Shown: positions 1 to 8,391 of the stretch, one piece after another | Numbering within the stretch: the stretch's first letter is position 1 | How the letters are laid out: each line of letters opens with the position of its first letter | From: Phytomonospora endophytica | GTDB lineage: Bacteria > Actinomycetota > Actinomycetes > Mycobacteriales > Micromonosporaceae | Length of the DNA stretch: 64,000 bases | Reading direction: 5' to 3' | Assembly: GCF_014202425.1 (NCBI RefSeq) | Contig: NZ_JACHGT010000006.1 | Span: 124,001 to 188,000, forward strand | Notes under the pieces: model-generated | Database searches by the model: none | What the model saw: only the letters and a program-made list of their open reading frames with translations | What the model was told of the DNA's origin: nothing | Program-made: the position numbers and the translations under genes

Positions 1-13
1 GGAGAGCGGCCGG

Positions 14-54
14 GCCTTGGTGTCAGAGCCTTGGTGTCAGGGCCTTGGTGTCAG
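14..54. repeat. Three tandem copies of a 14-base unit
   Basis: The unit GCCTTGGTGTCAG plus one base occurs three times in a row (starting 14, 28 and 42), immediately downstream of the DUF397 stop codon, which lies on the minus strand. No hairpin is evident. It may be simple slippage-type repeat sequence; function unknown. Confidence 0.7.
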
Positions 55-63
55 GGCGATGGG

Positions 64-342
64 TCAGGCGTCGAAGGCGCCCGACCTGACGGCCGCGACG
101 AAGGACGTCCACTCTGGACGGTCCGTCGCCAGGGTCGCGCCCTCGCGGTGTTTGGTGTCGCGGATGGCGACGCCGTGCGCGGAATCGGTGCAGGCGGCGA
201 CTTCGATGCAGTTACCAGTACCGCCGCTGCCACTGCGGCTGCTCTTGCGCCAGGCGCCGACCTCGACACAGTTGTTGCCGCTTCCGCCGCTTCCGCTTCG
301 GGTGCTCTTGCGCCACGCCGACACCTCGATATGGGTGCTCAC
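64..342 (-). CDS. DUF397 domain protein with duplicated N-terminal motif
   Basis: A 92-residue DUF397 protein. The family is small, actinobacterial, and usually sits beside an XRE/DUF5753 regulator, with which it is thought to form a regulatory or toxin-antitoxin-like pair. Visible hallmarks are a WRKSSRSG segment, CIEVA, a VAIRDTK strand and a terminal W-xx-F helix. The WRKS-(T/S)RSGSGG-GN-C-(V/I)EV block occurs twice (about residues 9-28 and 30-48), whereas family members usually have one copy. The GTG start overlaps the stop of the upstream regulator by four bases (GTGA), so translation is probably coupled. Confident as to family, not as to function. Confidence 0.9.
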   Translation of the reverse strand: MSTHIEVSAWRKSTRSGSGGSGNNCVEVGAWRKSSRSGSGGTGNCIEVAACTDSAHGVAIRDTKHREGATLATDRPEWTSFVAAVRSGAFDA

Positions 343-1184
343 AGCTTGTCCCTCTCGGCGGTGATGAGTTTCTTCGACGCCTTCGGGTCCAGGGAGGCGT
401 CCAGAAGCCGATCATACGCCTGGGCTAGCTGTTCAACCGGTTCCGCTTCGACGCAGATGTCACCGGCCGAACTCGCCAGGTAGGCGACTTCTGGATAGGG
501 ATCGACAAGCGTGAAGACCTCAAATGAGCCTTCTTGGCCCGTGCATGTGCCGACGGGGAGAATCCGCACGTCGGTCCCAGGTCTGCGCATGGCGCCCAAG
601 AGGTGGTTGAGTTGGGCTTTCATGGTCTCGTCATTCCCGGCCCGCTCGCGCAGCAGGTGTTCGGCAATGATGCAGGTGAATTTGAGCGGCCGGTGCGTGC
701 TCAGAACGTGTTGGCGAGTCATGCGAAGCTCGATCCACCGCGTGATCTCCTCTTCGGACGCGCCGGGCTGACGTGCACGCATGAGTGCTTCGGCGTAATC
801 GGGCACTTGAAGGAGGCCGGGAAGGCAGGCCATCTCGAAGACTTTGATGGCCGTTGCCCGCGATTCCATCCACGCCCTATCGATGAGCGTCGAAACAACG
901 TCACCGGTGTATCCGTCCCACCAGCCGGCCTGTGCCGCATCCTTGCGGATGGTCATGAGATCTGTGCGGCGGTGCGGCTCGGTGACGCCGCACATTTCGA
1001 GGTAGGCGTGAAGCATGTCCTCGCTGACAGGGACTTCACCCGCTTCCATACGGGTGATCGTGGAGCCGTCGCGGCCGAGGTGAATTCCCGCTTCTTTCGC
1101 CGTGAGACCGGCGACGTCGCGGATTTCGCGCATCGCCTCGCCGAGCCACAGCGTTCGAATCGTCGGTTTGCGGTACCGGCCCAT
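339..1184 (-). CDS. XRE-family regulator with DUF5753 (Scr1-type) domain
   Basis: A 281-residue DNA-binding protein. Residues about 15-65 form an XRE helix-turn-helix (GLTAKEAGIHLGRDGSTITR), followed by a DUF5753 ligand/partner domain (about 85-265), recognisable from the MESRA, LPGLLQVPDYA and TDVRILP stretches. ATG at 1184 is chosen over longer in-frame starts because GAAGGA lies about 8 bases upstream and homologues start near MGRYRKP. It is co-translated with the DUF397 gene, the usual actinobacterial arrangement. In Streptomyces such pairs act in developmental regulation; here that role is inferred only from family membership. The palindrome at 1234-1251 could be its own operator. Confidence 0.9.
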   Translation of the reverse strand: MGRYRKPTIRTLWLGEAMREIRDVAGLTAKEAGIHLGRDGSTITRMEAGEVPVSEDMLHAYLEMCGVTEPHRRTDLMTIRKDAAQAGWWDGYTGDVVSTLIDRAWMESRATAIKVFEMACLPGLLQVPDYAEALMRARQPGASEEEITRWIELRMTRQHVLSTHRPLKFTCIIAEHLLRERAGNDETMKAQLNHLLGAMRRPGTDVRILPVGTCTGQEGSFEVFTLVDPYPEVAYLASSAGDICVEAEPVEQLAQAYDRLLDASLDPKASKKLITAERDKL

Positions 1185-1233
1185 GGGTCCAATCCTTCGT
1201 GGGGGTCGGGAGAAAAAATCCGAAGAAATCCGG

Positions 1234-1251
1234 TGGCGCATGTATGCGCCA
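1234..1251. promoter_or_regulatory. 18-base palindrome upstream of the XRE regulator
   Basis: TGGCGCAT-GT-ATGCGCCA has two perfect 8-base arms and starts 50 bases upstream of the regulator's ATG. Size, symmetry and position fit an operator for a dimeric regulator, most simply autoregulation by the adjacent XRE protein. Binding is inferred. Confidence 0.45.
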
Positions 1252-1366
1252 TAGGCCCGATCATGGTACAACTAAGACGTGAGTGAGCCAATACGATACG
1301 TCATGATCGCTGGCAGGCTCATGTAGACACTCGTGGGGTCAACGGACCATCTCCACGGGAAGGTAC

Positions 1367-1412
1367 GACCAGGGCGGGTTGCTTCGATTGGACCCGAGGA
1401 CCCGCCCTGGTC
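1367..1412. repeat. 13-bp inverted repeat with 20-base spacer
   Basis: GACCAGGGCGGGT (1367-1379) is exactly complementary to ACCCGCCCTGGTC (1400-1412). The 20-base loop and lack of a following T-run make a standard terminator unlikely. It could be an operator or a transcribed hairpin in the leader of the small genes that follow. Confidence 0.6.
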
Positions 1413-1683
1413 CCCAAACAACCGGAGGTCCCGCGTTGCGGAAACCCGATCAACGTCCTGTCTATCACGCCCGCACGCCTTAACCCACCGCGAAACTCCC
1501 CCGGCGCGAGCTCACACCCGGCCGGGGTTGAGGGCGACCCGTCCAGGGGGTCGCGGGGGCGGGCACCACCGCGAGGTCCACCACGCCGACCGTCGGCATT
1601 CACACATCGCTTCCCCGGCGATGCCGACGACGAGTGGACCGGTGCCCGCCCCACCTCACCCACAGCGAAGGAGCAGCACCGTC

Positions 1684-1860
1684 ATGCCCCAGGTCAACGT
1701 CGAATGGGCCGCCTACTGGCGCGGCCTCCTCCAATGGCACGAGAACAACCCCGCCGACGACATGTGCGCGTGCGGCGACCGTTCCAGCGACTGCCGTATC
1801 CGCCAGGTCGCCGTCAAACGCGGTGTCCTCCGGCTCATCACCGACAACGTCCGTCCGTAG
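1684..1860 (+). CDS. Small unrecognised protein (58 aa)
   Basis: No family recognised. The ATG at 1684 is preceded by AAGGAG at a normal distance, which supports this start over a longer in-frame reading from 1333. The protein is soluble-looking, begins MPQVNVEWAAYWRGLLQW, has an MCACGD...C cysteine cluster near its centre and a basic C-terminus. The next small gene follows after 10 bases with its own ribosome site, so the two are probably co-transcribed. Confidence 0.6.
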   Translation: MPQVNVEWAAYWRGLLQWHENNPADDMCACGDRSSDCRIRQVAVKRGVLRLITDNVRP

Positions 1861-1870
1861 GAGCCCACAC

Positions 1871-2167
1871 ATGAACGTCGACCCCATGCTCGCGACCCAG
1901 ACCCCCGAGGTGGGCGTGGTCACCGTCGCGGGCTTCGGCCTCTACGGCTCCCTCCTCTGGCTCGTCCGCTCGATCGCCCGCCGCGCCAGCGTCCCCACCC
2001 GGGAAGCCGCCGGGAACCTCCTCCACCTCGCGCTCACGAAGGTCGGGAACAACGGCGAGGGCCGCCACCGCTGGGAAACCCTCCGCGCCTGGCAGCCCTA
2101 CATCCGCGCCGACTGCCGTCACCTGCGGCGACCCAGCCGCCGCTACCTTCCCGGCCGGCGGAGGTGA
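1871..2167 (+). CDS. Small single-pass membrane protein, unknown (98 aa)
   Basis: No family recognised. ATG at 1871 has a TAGGAG ribosome site. Residues about 13-33 form one hydrophobic segment (VGVVTVAGFGLYGSLLWLV), followed by a basic, Arg-rich tail. It follows the 58-residue protein in an apparent two-gene unit and ends 22 bases before the stop of the convergent channel gene. Function cannot be assigned. Confidence 0.55.
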   Translation: MNVDPMLATQTPEVGVVTVAGFGLYGSLLWLVRSIARRASVPTREAAGNLLHLALTKVGNNGEGRHRWETLRAWQPYIRADCRHLRRPSRRYLPGRRR

Positions 2168-2188
2168 CCTGGGCGTCCGGGACCTGAG

Positions 2189-4084
2189 CTAGTCCTCGGC
2201 GAGCACGATCACCCGGTCGTTCGGGCCGAGCACGACCGTCTCGGCCTTGTCGGGGTTGAGGTGCACGCCGTAGGTCGGCGCGACCTGCGCCTGTGCGGCC
2301 AGCCGGTACCCGATCGCCGTCTCGCCACGGCGTTTGGCGCTCTCGGCGACGGTGTAGAAGGTCAGCGGCATCTGCATCCGCACGTAGTACTCGGCGGGCT
2401 TGAGGTAGATCTCGGAGCCCTCGGGGTCGAAGAGGTCGGCGAAGACCGTTGCCAGGTGCGGGTTCTCGGCGATCTGGGTGAGCATCAGGCTGATCAGCTT
2501 CTCGCTGACGATGAAGTCGTCGGCCTGCGTCACCTGCGCCAGTCCGCGGTTGCGGTCGTCGGACATCTCGCTGACGACGGGGTACTTCGCGCCCGTCTTC
2601 TCGGCCATGTCGCGCAGGTGCAGCAGCGTCACCAGGGTCCGGGAGTCGGCGAGCTGCGCGGGCACGTTGTCGCAGCAGAGCACGATGATGTGGTCGTAGA
2701 CGCCGACGTTGAGGCTTTCGAGGGTGCGCCGGTCGGTGGTGTCGTCGGTCTTGTAGTTGAGGCCGAGCACCTTCATCTGGTGGCCCAGTTCGGTGAGGTT
2801 CGCCGCGGCGCCGGGGTGGTCGGTGACGACGTCGGCGCTCGAACCGGGCGACACGTAGGCGTCCAGCTGCCGCAGAACGCTTCCCGCGCGGGCGTTCCAG
2901 CCCATGATCAGGGTCCGCTCGGGACGTGCGGAGTGCTTCCCGCGCGCGACGATGCCCTGCTCCACAATGGATGGCTGGCTGCCGTCGAGGTGGATGGCGC
3001 TGTCGTCCTCGGCGATGAGGATGAGCCGGTCGCCGGGGTTGATGACGGTGCGCGCGGGCGGGTTCAGGTGGCACTTCGCGTCGGGCGTCTGGATCCCGAT
3101 GACCGAGGACTTCCGGTAGGCCAGCTGCGCCTGCCCGAAGGAGTACCCGGCCAGTCGCGGCTCCTCGGCGAGGTAGATCTCGTCGCCGCCGAAGTCGAGC
3201 AGGTCGGTGTACACAACGGACAGTCCCGACTGCCGGCAGGTCTGCACCATCAGGCGCGCGGTCACGTCGTCGGCGTCGATGATCTGCGCCTCCCGGCCGC
3301 CCGCGAGCCGCGCGGCGGGCAGGTTCCGGCTCTCGGCGACCGAGGCGACGACGTGATAGGGCTCGGTACGGTCGGGGTTCCCGTGCGTGACCGCGAGCAG
3401 GGACTTGACCAGCTGTGCGTCCGGGTCGGGTTCGCCGGAGGTGAGCAGGATGATCGACTTGGCCGCGTCGGGGTTGACGATGCGGATGTCGTCGGGGTCG
3501 ACCGGGTTCCCGGTGCGGCACACGATCTTCGTGGTCTTCGTCGAGCCGAGTTTGGCCTTGATCTCGTCCTCCATCTCGACCTTGTCCCGGTCGGCGAGGA
3601 TCGCGATGCACGCCCGGCGCTCGGATTCGTTGGCCTCCACCAGTTCTGAGATGACGGTGAAGATCTGGTCGGACCAGCCGAGCACGACGGTGTGGCCCGA
3701 CTCGACCACCAGCGAGCGGCCTTTGCGCAGGTCGGTGAGCTTGTCGTCGAGGCCCGTGGTCAGGATGCCGACGAGGCTGGAGACGATGACGATGCCGCCG
3801 ATCGTCACGGCCATCATGATGACGACGAAGACGCCCGTCGGTTCGTCGGCGGTGACGGTCCCGGGGTCGAGGACGTGCAGGAGGCTCGTCCAGAGGCTGT
3901 CGAAGAAGCCGAGCCGGTTGCCCTCCTCGTCGGTCTGGGGCGAGATGAGCACGACGAGTGTCCCGGCGATCGCGACGAGCGCGAAGGTCACGAGTACGAG
4001 CCAGGTCACGAGCGCCGGCGCGCCCTTGGACATGGTGTTGTCGAATCTGTACCGGAGACGCTGACGCGGCTTGGGTTTGCGCAC
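2189..4084 (-). CDS. CASTOR/POLLUX-like ion channel protein
   Basis: A 631-residue membrane protein of the CASTOR/POLLUX (DUF1012) ion-channel group. It begins with a basic tail, then TM1 (about 25-48), a pore-like FDSLWTSLLHVLDPGT stretch, and TM2 (about 84-108). Two regulatory RCK-like nucleotide-binding regions follow: GHTVVLGWSDQIFTVISELV near 131, and a second around 385-400 (TLIMGWNARAGSVLRQL). Plant relatives conduct cations; bacterial members are largely uncharacterised, so conductance is inferred. The GTG start at 4084 is backed by AAGGA upstream. Length is typical for the bacterial family. It stands alone, convergent with the small genes and divergent from the hydrolase at 4236. Confidence 0.88.
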   Translation of the reverse strand: MRKPKPRQRLRYRFDNTMSKGAPALVTWLVLVTFALVAIAGTLVVLISPQTDEEGNRLGFFDSLWTSLLHVLDPGTVTADEPTGVFVVIMMAVTIGGIVIVSSLVGILTTGLDDKLTDLRKGRSLVVESGHTVVLGWSDQIFTVISELVEANESERRACIAILADRDKVEMEDEIKAKLGSTKTTKIVCRTGNPVDPDDIRIVNPDAAKSIILLTSGEPDPDAQLVKSLLAVTHGNPDRTEPYHVVASVAESRNLPAARLAGGREAQIIDADDVTARLMVQTCRQSGLSVVYTDLLDFGGDEIYLAEEPRLAGYSFGQAQLAYRKSSVIGIQTPDAKCHLNPPARTVINPGDRLILIAEDDSAIHLDGSQPSIVEQGIVARGKHSARPERTLIMGWNARAGSVLRQLDAYVSPGSSADVVTDHPGAAANLTELGHQMKVLGLNYKTDDTTDRRTLESLNVGVYDHIIVLCCDNVPAQLADSRTLVTLLHLRDMAEKTGAKYPVVSEMSDDRNRGLAQVTQADDFIVSEKLISLMLTQIAENPHLATVFADLFDPEGSEIYLKPAEYYVRMQMPLTFYTVAESAKRRGETAIGYRLAAQAQVAPTYGVHLNPDKAETVVLGPNDRVIVLAED

Positions 4085-4235
4085 GGGGATGGTCCTTTGG
4101 CGGGGTGGTGTGTGCCGCGGTCCCTTCGGGGAGGGCCGAATCAGTGAGTGGGCTGACGGATCGCGACCGCTTTAGGCCAACTTACGCAGGTCACGCACGG
4201 TGGCGGCACGCCGCACGGTGCGGCAGACTGTGCGC

Positions 4236-4991
4236 GTGCATTCCATTGAACGATTGTCCGGCCGGGTGTGGCTCTACCCGGGCGACGCCGACGCCGCCAA
4301 CATTCAGGGCAGCGTCGCGGTGATCACCGGCGACGACGGCAGCGTCGTGGTCGACGCCGGGCACAGCCCGGCGGTGGGATCCCTGGTGCGGCGGGCGATG
4401 CGCGAGGCGGGCCTGCCCGACGCGCGCTGGCTCGTCTACACGCATCACCACTGGGACCACACCTGGGGCGCCCGCGCCTGGGACGGTGTCGAGATCATCG
4501 GGCACGCCTCGGGCGCCGAGATCCTCGGCGAGGAGGCGAAACGGCCCTGGAGCGAGGAGTACCTGCGTGCGGGCATGGTCGCCGATCCCCTGCTGGAACC
4601 CAGTTACAGCGCGCGGATCCGCGCGATGGCCGGTTCCTGGGAGGGCTTCGCGATCCTGCCGCCGACGCGCGTGTTCACCGACTCGCTGACCCTGCCCTAC
4701 GACGTCGAGGTCCGCCACGTCGGTGGGGGGCACGCGCCCGACTCGACGGTCGTCGTCGTGCCCGACGCCTCGGTCATGCTGCTCGGCGACTCCTTCTACG
4801 CACCGCCGTTCCACGTGCGGAAAGCCGACGACACCACGGATCTGGCGATGGTCCGCCGTTTCCTGTCCGAAGGGTACGAGTGGTACGTCGACAGCCACAG
4901 CCCGCCGCGCAGGCGCGGGGGATGGTCGGCCGCCGCGGGTCTGATGACCGCCACCGGGCGCTTCCGCCGCCGCCCACGGGGTGAGTCGTGA
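4236..4991 (+). CDS. Metallo-beta-lactamase-fold hydrolase
   Basis: An MBL-fold metallohydrolase of about 251 residues. The zinc-binding signature THHHWDHTWG lies near residues 69-78, with further ligands likely in GGGHAPDS and in LLGDS; the C-terminus carries VDSHSPPRR. Substrate is unknown, since the fold includes lactonases, glyoxalase II-like enzymes and others. GTG at 4236 is preferred because a CAGACT -10-like box ends 6 bases before it (leaderless) and it gives the usual N-terminus; an upstream in-frame GTG at 4200 would add 12 residues. The stop overlaps the next gene by four bases, so the pair is an operon. Confidence 0.82.
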   Translation: MHSIERLSGRVWLYPGDADAANIQGSVAVITGDDGSVVVDAGHSPAVGSLVRRAMREAGLPDARWLVYTHHHWDHTWGARAWDGVEIIGHASGAEILGEEAKRPWSEEYLRAGMVADPLLEPSYSARIRAMAGSWEGFAILPPTRVFTDSLTLPYDVEVRHVGGGHAPDSTVVVVPDASVMLLGDSFYAPPFHVRKADDTTDLAMVRRFLSEGYEWYVDSHSPPRRRGGWSAAAGLMTATGRFRRRPRGES

Positions 4992-5518
4992 CGGTTCTGT
5001 TCGTCGGTGCCAACCCGATCGTCCGGCTCTTCGACGCCGGTGCCGTCAGCGCCTTCGCGTCGGTGTGGATCGCCGACTGGACGGTGAAGGGGCCGGGCAC
5101 CGCACTCGTGCTGTGGCACAGGGGATCGGTGCGCGTCCTCGGTGAGGACGCGGAACTCGCGCGGTGGCTGGAGCGGGACTTCACGCGGCACTTCCCGGAG
5201 GTCGCGGGCCTGGACTGGCCCGAGTCCACCGTGGAGATCGTGCCGGTGCGGGTCCGCGCCGGCCTGGACTCCCTGGAGGTCGAGGCCGGAGACGTCGAGG
5301 TGTCGGCGGGCGACGTGCTCGACCGGCGGACCTTCGCCACCGACGCCTTCGAACTGGACGGGGTCGCCCACGGGCTGTCGCTGGTGCTGGCGCCGGTCGC
5401 GACCGGAAGGATCGCGGTCGGCGGGACCGGCCTGCCGGGCGAGGTCGTGGTCGAGGGGACGCCGGAGCGGCCGTCGTCGTCGGCTTTCCTCACGGCGGGC
5501 GAGGTCTGGACACGCTAG
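4988..5518 (+). CDS. Hypothetical protein translationally coupled to MBL hydrolase
   Basis: A 176-residue soluble protein that I do not recognise. It starts MTVLFVGANPIVRLFDAGAV, is rich in acidic beta-strand-like stretches (VEIVPVRV, LEVEAGDVEV), and has no signal peptide or membrane segment. GTG at 4988 overlaps the hydrolase stop (GTGA), pointing to coupled translation and a possible shared role. A strong hairpin begins at its stop codon. Confidence 0.7.
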   Translation: MTVLFVGANPIVRLFDAGAVSAFASVWIADWTVKGPGTALVLWHRGSVRVLGEDAELARWLERDFTRHFPEVAGLDWPESTVEIVPVRVRAGLDSLEVEAGDVEVSAGDVLDRRTFATDAFELDGVAHGLSLVLAPVATGRIAVGGTGLPGEVVVEGTPERPSSSAFLTAGEVWTR

Positions 5519-5551
5519 AAGGGGCCGCGCCCTGCCGGGCGCGGCCCCTTC
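5518..5551. terminator. Bidirectional hairpin terminator
   Basis: GAAGGGGCCGCGCC (5518-5531) pairs perfectly with GGCGCGGCCCCTTC (5538-5551) around a 6-base loop. It sits between two convergent genes, starting at the plus-strand stop and ending 9 bases before the minus-strand stop. Confidence 0.85.
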
Positions 5552-5560
5552 TCACCGGAC

Positions 5561-6736
5561 CTACGAGCAGAAGACCGCGGTGAGCAGCTTCTGGATCGCC
5601 ACCCCACCCTCCGCGGCGAAGTCGATCGGCGCGTCCCCGACGGTGATCGATGCCGACAGGGTCGTGCCGGTTTCGAGCGAGCGGTAGTTCACGGCCGCGT
5701 AGCCGTTGATGAAACCGTTGGTGTTGACCACCTTGCCGCCACAGGCCGGGCCGAGATCGGTCGTCGACAGGCCGAGACCGTAACCGATTCCCGAGCGCGG
5801 CTCCGGCTTGAGCAGTTCGGTGACGAGGGGCTCCCCGACGATGTCGCCGTCCAGCAGGGCGGACAGGAAGTCCGACAGGTCTCGCGTGGACGAGATCATG
5901 TCGCCGCCGGTGGACAGCCAGGTCGGGTTCTGGCGGGTCGCGTCGACGGTCGCCCACACGCCCGGCGAGGTCTCGTAACGGTAGTAGCCGTGGGCGTGCG
6001 GGCCGGGGATGTTCGTGCGGCTCTCGGGAAGAACGGTGTCGCGCAGACCGAGGGGACGCAGCACGCGCTGCCGCATGGCCTCGACGAAAGACCGGCCGGT
6101 GACGTTCTCGACGAGCAGGCGCAGGACGATGTAGTTGGTGTTGGAGTAGCTCCAGCCGCCGCCGGGCTCGAAGCGCGGCTCCTTCGACAGCGAGAACGCG
6201 ACCAGTTCCTCGGGGGTGTAGTCGTGGAAGCGGTTGTCGACCCATTCCTCCCCGGTGGAGGGAATACCGGGCACGATGGTGCCGTCGGGGAAGTACTCGC
6301 CGCTGATGTTGAACAGGCCGCTGGTGTGCTGTAGCAACATGCGGATCGTGATGCGGGGATCGAGGTCCCATTCGGGCAGGTGGGCGGCGGCGGAGTCGTC
6401 GAGGCCGATCACGCCGTCCTCGACGAGGGTCAAGACCAGCGCCGAGGTGAACGCCTTGGTGGCGCTGCCGACGCGGAACAGGCCGTCGGCGGACGGTTTC
6501 GCGGGTTCGCCGAGTTCGCGGACACCGGCGCTGCCGGTCCACTCGCCCTGGTCGTCGCCGACGCGCACCACGACGCCGGCGAAGCCCTGGTCGACGACGG
6601 ACTGAATGGCGGCCTGAAGGTCGGGACGGGACGGCGTGCGATCGTGGGCTTCGGCGGGGGCGGTGACGGTCGCGGCGAGGGTCGCGACGGCGGTGGCGGT
6701 GACGGCGATGCGGCGGAAGATCGCGGTGGCGGACAT
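5561..6736 (-). CDS. Secreted serine hydrolase (class C beta-lactamase/DD-peptidase fold)
   Basis: A 391-residue exported enzyme of the beta-lactamase-related family, which includes D-alanyl-D-alanine carboxypeptidases and esterases. A signal peptide covers about residues 1-30, ending near AEA. The catalytic SATK tetrad is at S91-K94, and the YSN motif (GGWSYSNTNY) supplies the second catalytic element; LLQHTSGLF is also typical. ATG at 6736 with upstream GAGGAA is chosen over a longer reading from 6829 that would bury the signal peptide. Substrate unknown; a cell-wall or esterase role is an inference. A second, membrane-anchored relative is at 9366-10784. Confidence 0.87.
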   Translation of the reverse strand: MSATAIFRRIAVTATAVATLAATVTAPAEAHDRTPSRPDLQAAIQSVVDQGFAGVVVRVGDDQGEWTGSAGVRELGEPAKPSADGLFRVGSATKAFTSALVLTLVEDGVIGLDDSAAAHLPEWDLDPRITIRMLLQHTSGLFNISGEYFPDGTIVPGIPSTGEEWVDNRFHDYTPEELVAFSLSKEPRFEPGGGWSYSNTNYIVLRLLVENVTGRSFVEAMRQRVLRPLGLRDTVLPESRTNIPGPHAHGYYRYETSPGVWATVDATRQNPTWLSTGGDMISSTRDLSDFLSALLDGDIVGEPLVTELLKPEPRSGIGYGLGLSTTDLGPACGGKVVNTNGFINGYAAVNYRSLETGTTLSASITVGDAPIDFAAEGGVAIQKLLTAVFCS

Positions 6737-6883
6737 GGTTCCTCGTTTCGTCGCGGGGTCGCTTATGCCGCAACGATGAGGGGGCCGGCCGCCGCCGGGC
6801 TGACACGAGGCTGACGCGTGGCCTGACACGGACTCAAGTTCGACTCAAGAACTTCCCGCCGCCCGCCGCCTACCGTCGGCCGT

Positions 6884-7453
6884 GTGCAGGAATCCACCGC
6901 AACGCACGACATCGCCGTGATCGCCGCCGTCCTCGGCATCGAGCCGCGTGAGCGCCCGCCCGTCGACTGGGCGGCGGCCGCCGCGGAACTCGGCGCCGAG
7001 ATCCCCGCCGACTTCCGTGCGCTCATCGACGCCATCGGCCCGGGCCGCATCGGGCACGACACGCTGCTGCTCGCGCCCTACGCCACTCCGAACTACGACC
7101 AGCTCGGCACACAGCGGGAGCGGACCGCCGCGCTGGCGACCATCTGGGCCGACGAGGCGGACTACGACGACCCCGAGTTCATCAGCAAACCGGCGATCTT
7201 CGACGAGCCCGGCGTGCGCCCGATCGTTTGGGGCGCCTCGGGTCTGGGCTTCTACCTGTGGTGGATCGCCCGGGACGGCACCGATCCCTCGACCTGGGGT
7301 ACCGCCCTCGAACAGTCGCGCGGCGGCGCATGGGAGTTCCACACCGGCACCGCGACGAGCATCCTGCGCGGTGCGCTGACCGGCGAGCTGGACACCTTCT
7401 ACATGGACAGCCTCCGCGACGCCGAGCAGCACCACTTCACCCCGGCGACTTGA
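6884..7453 (+). CDS. SMI1/KNR4-family protein
   Basis: A 189-residue SMI1/KNR4-like (SUKH) protein. Members are often immunity proteins for polymorphic toxins, but many are free-standing with unknown roles. Supporting features are LGAEIPADFRALIDAIGPG in the first third and VWGASGLGFYLWWIARDGTDPSTW in the middle. No toxin gene is adjacent. GTG at 6884 is preceded by a TACCGT -10-like box ending 7 bases upstream, suggesting a leaderless transcript. Confidence 0.75.
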   Translation: MQESTATHDIAVIAAVLGIEPRERPPVDWAAAAAELGAEIPADFRALIDAIGPGRIGHDTLLLAPYATPNYDQLGTQRERTAALATIWADEADYDDPEFISKPAIFDEPGVRPIVWGASGLGFYLWWIARDGTDPSTWGTALEQSRGGAWEFHTGTATSILRGALTGELDTFYMDSLRDAEQHHFTPAT

Positions 7454-7542
7454 CCGCCGGCCGTTGTGGCGCGCCTGTGGCGCGGCCATGGCGGTCCGGT
7501 CCACAGTCGTGCCACGAACCCACAACAGTCAGGAGTCCGCAC

Positions 7543-7725
7543 ATGCAGCTGAAGAGGATTCTCGCGGCCGCCGCGATCGCCCTCGGCGTCGCCGCCGTCG
7601 TCGTCGGCGGGACCGTCGCGACGACACAATGGGAGGGCGACGCCGTCTCCTACTACCAGGGCAAGACGCCCTACTCCGTCCCGGAGAACGTCGCCGCCGA
7701 AGACTTCGACCGCGACTACGCCTGA
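7543..7725 (+). CDS. Small membrane or secreted protein (60 aa)
   Basis: ATG at 7543 with AGGAG upstream. Residues 1-28 form a basic start and a hydrophobic helix (KRILAAAAIALGVAAVVVGG), then a polar tail with SYYQGKTPYSVPEN and an acidic end. It is either a signal-anchored peptide or an exported small protein. No family recognised. It ends 6 bases before the stop of the convergent response regulator. Confidence 0.6.
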   Translation: MQLKRILAAAAIALGVAAVVVGGTVATTQWEGDAVSYYQGKTPYSVPENVAAEDFDRDYA

Positions 7726-7731
7726 CCGGCG

Positions 7732-8391
7732 CTAGTCGTCCTCCCCGGCCATCCCCGCCTCGTAGGCGATGATCGCCGCCCGCACCCGGTTCGGCGCGTT
7801 CACCTTCCCCAGGATCGCGCTGACGTGGGCCTTGACGGTCCCTTCGACGAGGAACAGCCTCCGGGCGATCTCGGCGTTGGGCAGGCCCCGACCGATCAGG
7901 GCGAGGACGTCGCGTTCGCGGTCGGTCAGGGCCGCGACGAGTTCGAGGGCGCGTTCGGTCCGTTCCAGGCGTTCGGGCCCGACGCGGCTGATCACACGCT
8001 TGGCGATCTGCGGGGAGAGGAAGGCACCGCCCTCGGCGACGGCGTGCGTGCCCGCGAGGAGTTCACGCGGGTCGCCCGACTTGAGCAGGAAGCCGGCGGC
8101 GCCTTCGGCGAGGGCGCGCGCGATGTAGGCGTCCTCGCCGAAGGTCGTGAGCATGACGACCTTCGTGTCCGGGACGGCCTTGCGCATTTCGGCCGCGGCG
8201 GCGAGGCCGTCGAGTCGCGGCATCCGCACGTCGAGGAGCGCGATGTCGGGGCGGTGGGCGCGGGCCAGTTCGACGGCCTCGCGCCCGTCGCCCGCCTCGG
8301 CGACGACCTCGATGCCCGGGTCGGTCGCGAGGATCGCCTTGACCCCGGCACGGATCATCAGTTCGTCGTCGGCGAGCAGGATGCGGATCAT
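7732..8391 (-). CDS. NarL/LuxR-type response regulator
   Basis: A 219-residue two-component regulator. The receiver domain spans about 1-118, with acidic pocket residues in ADDE (D8, D9) and the phospho-acceptor D54 in LLDVRMP. The LuxR-type helix-turn-helix is at about 150-212 (LTDRERDVLALIGRGLPNAEIARRL). Its ATG overlaps the stop of the sensor kinase by four bases, so the two are a cognate pair made in fixed ratio. It is the last gene of the hydrolase-kinase-regulator operon. Target genes are not visible from sequence. Confidence 0.95.
   Translation of the reverse strand: MIRILLADDELMIRAGVKAILATDPGIEVVAEAGDGREAVELARAHRPDIALLDVRMPRLDGLAAAAEMRKAVPDTKVVMLTTFGEDAYIARALAEGAAGFLLKSGDPRELLAGTHAVAEGGAFLSPQIAKRVISRVGPERLERTERALELVAALTDRERDVLALIGRGLPNAEIARRLFLVEGTVKAHVSAILGKVNAPNRVRAAIIAYEAGMAGEDD

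Larger units (their letters stand above)
1185..1683. other. Gene-free divergent spacer with two inverted repeats
   Basis: About 500 bases separate the minus-strand XRE gene from the plus-strand small genes. No convincing coding region is seen. It holds an 18-base palindrome at 1234-1251 and a 13-base-pair inverted repeat at 1367-1412 (listed separately). A further GC-rich stretch at about 1500-1600 shows no clear structure to me. Confidence 0.5.

Noticed and set aside
1279-1326. Short frame starting GTG after the XRE promoter region
   Set aside because: Only 15 codons, no ribosome site, no similarity.
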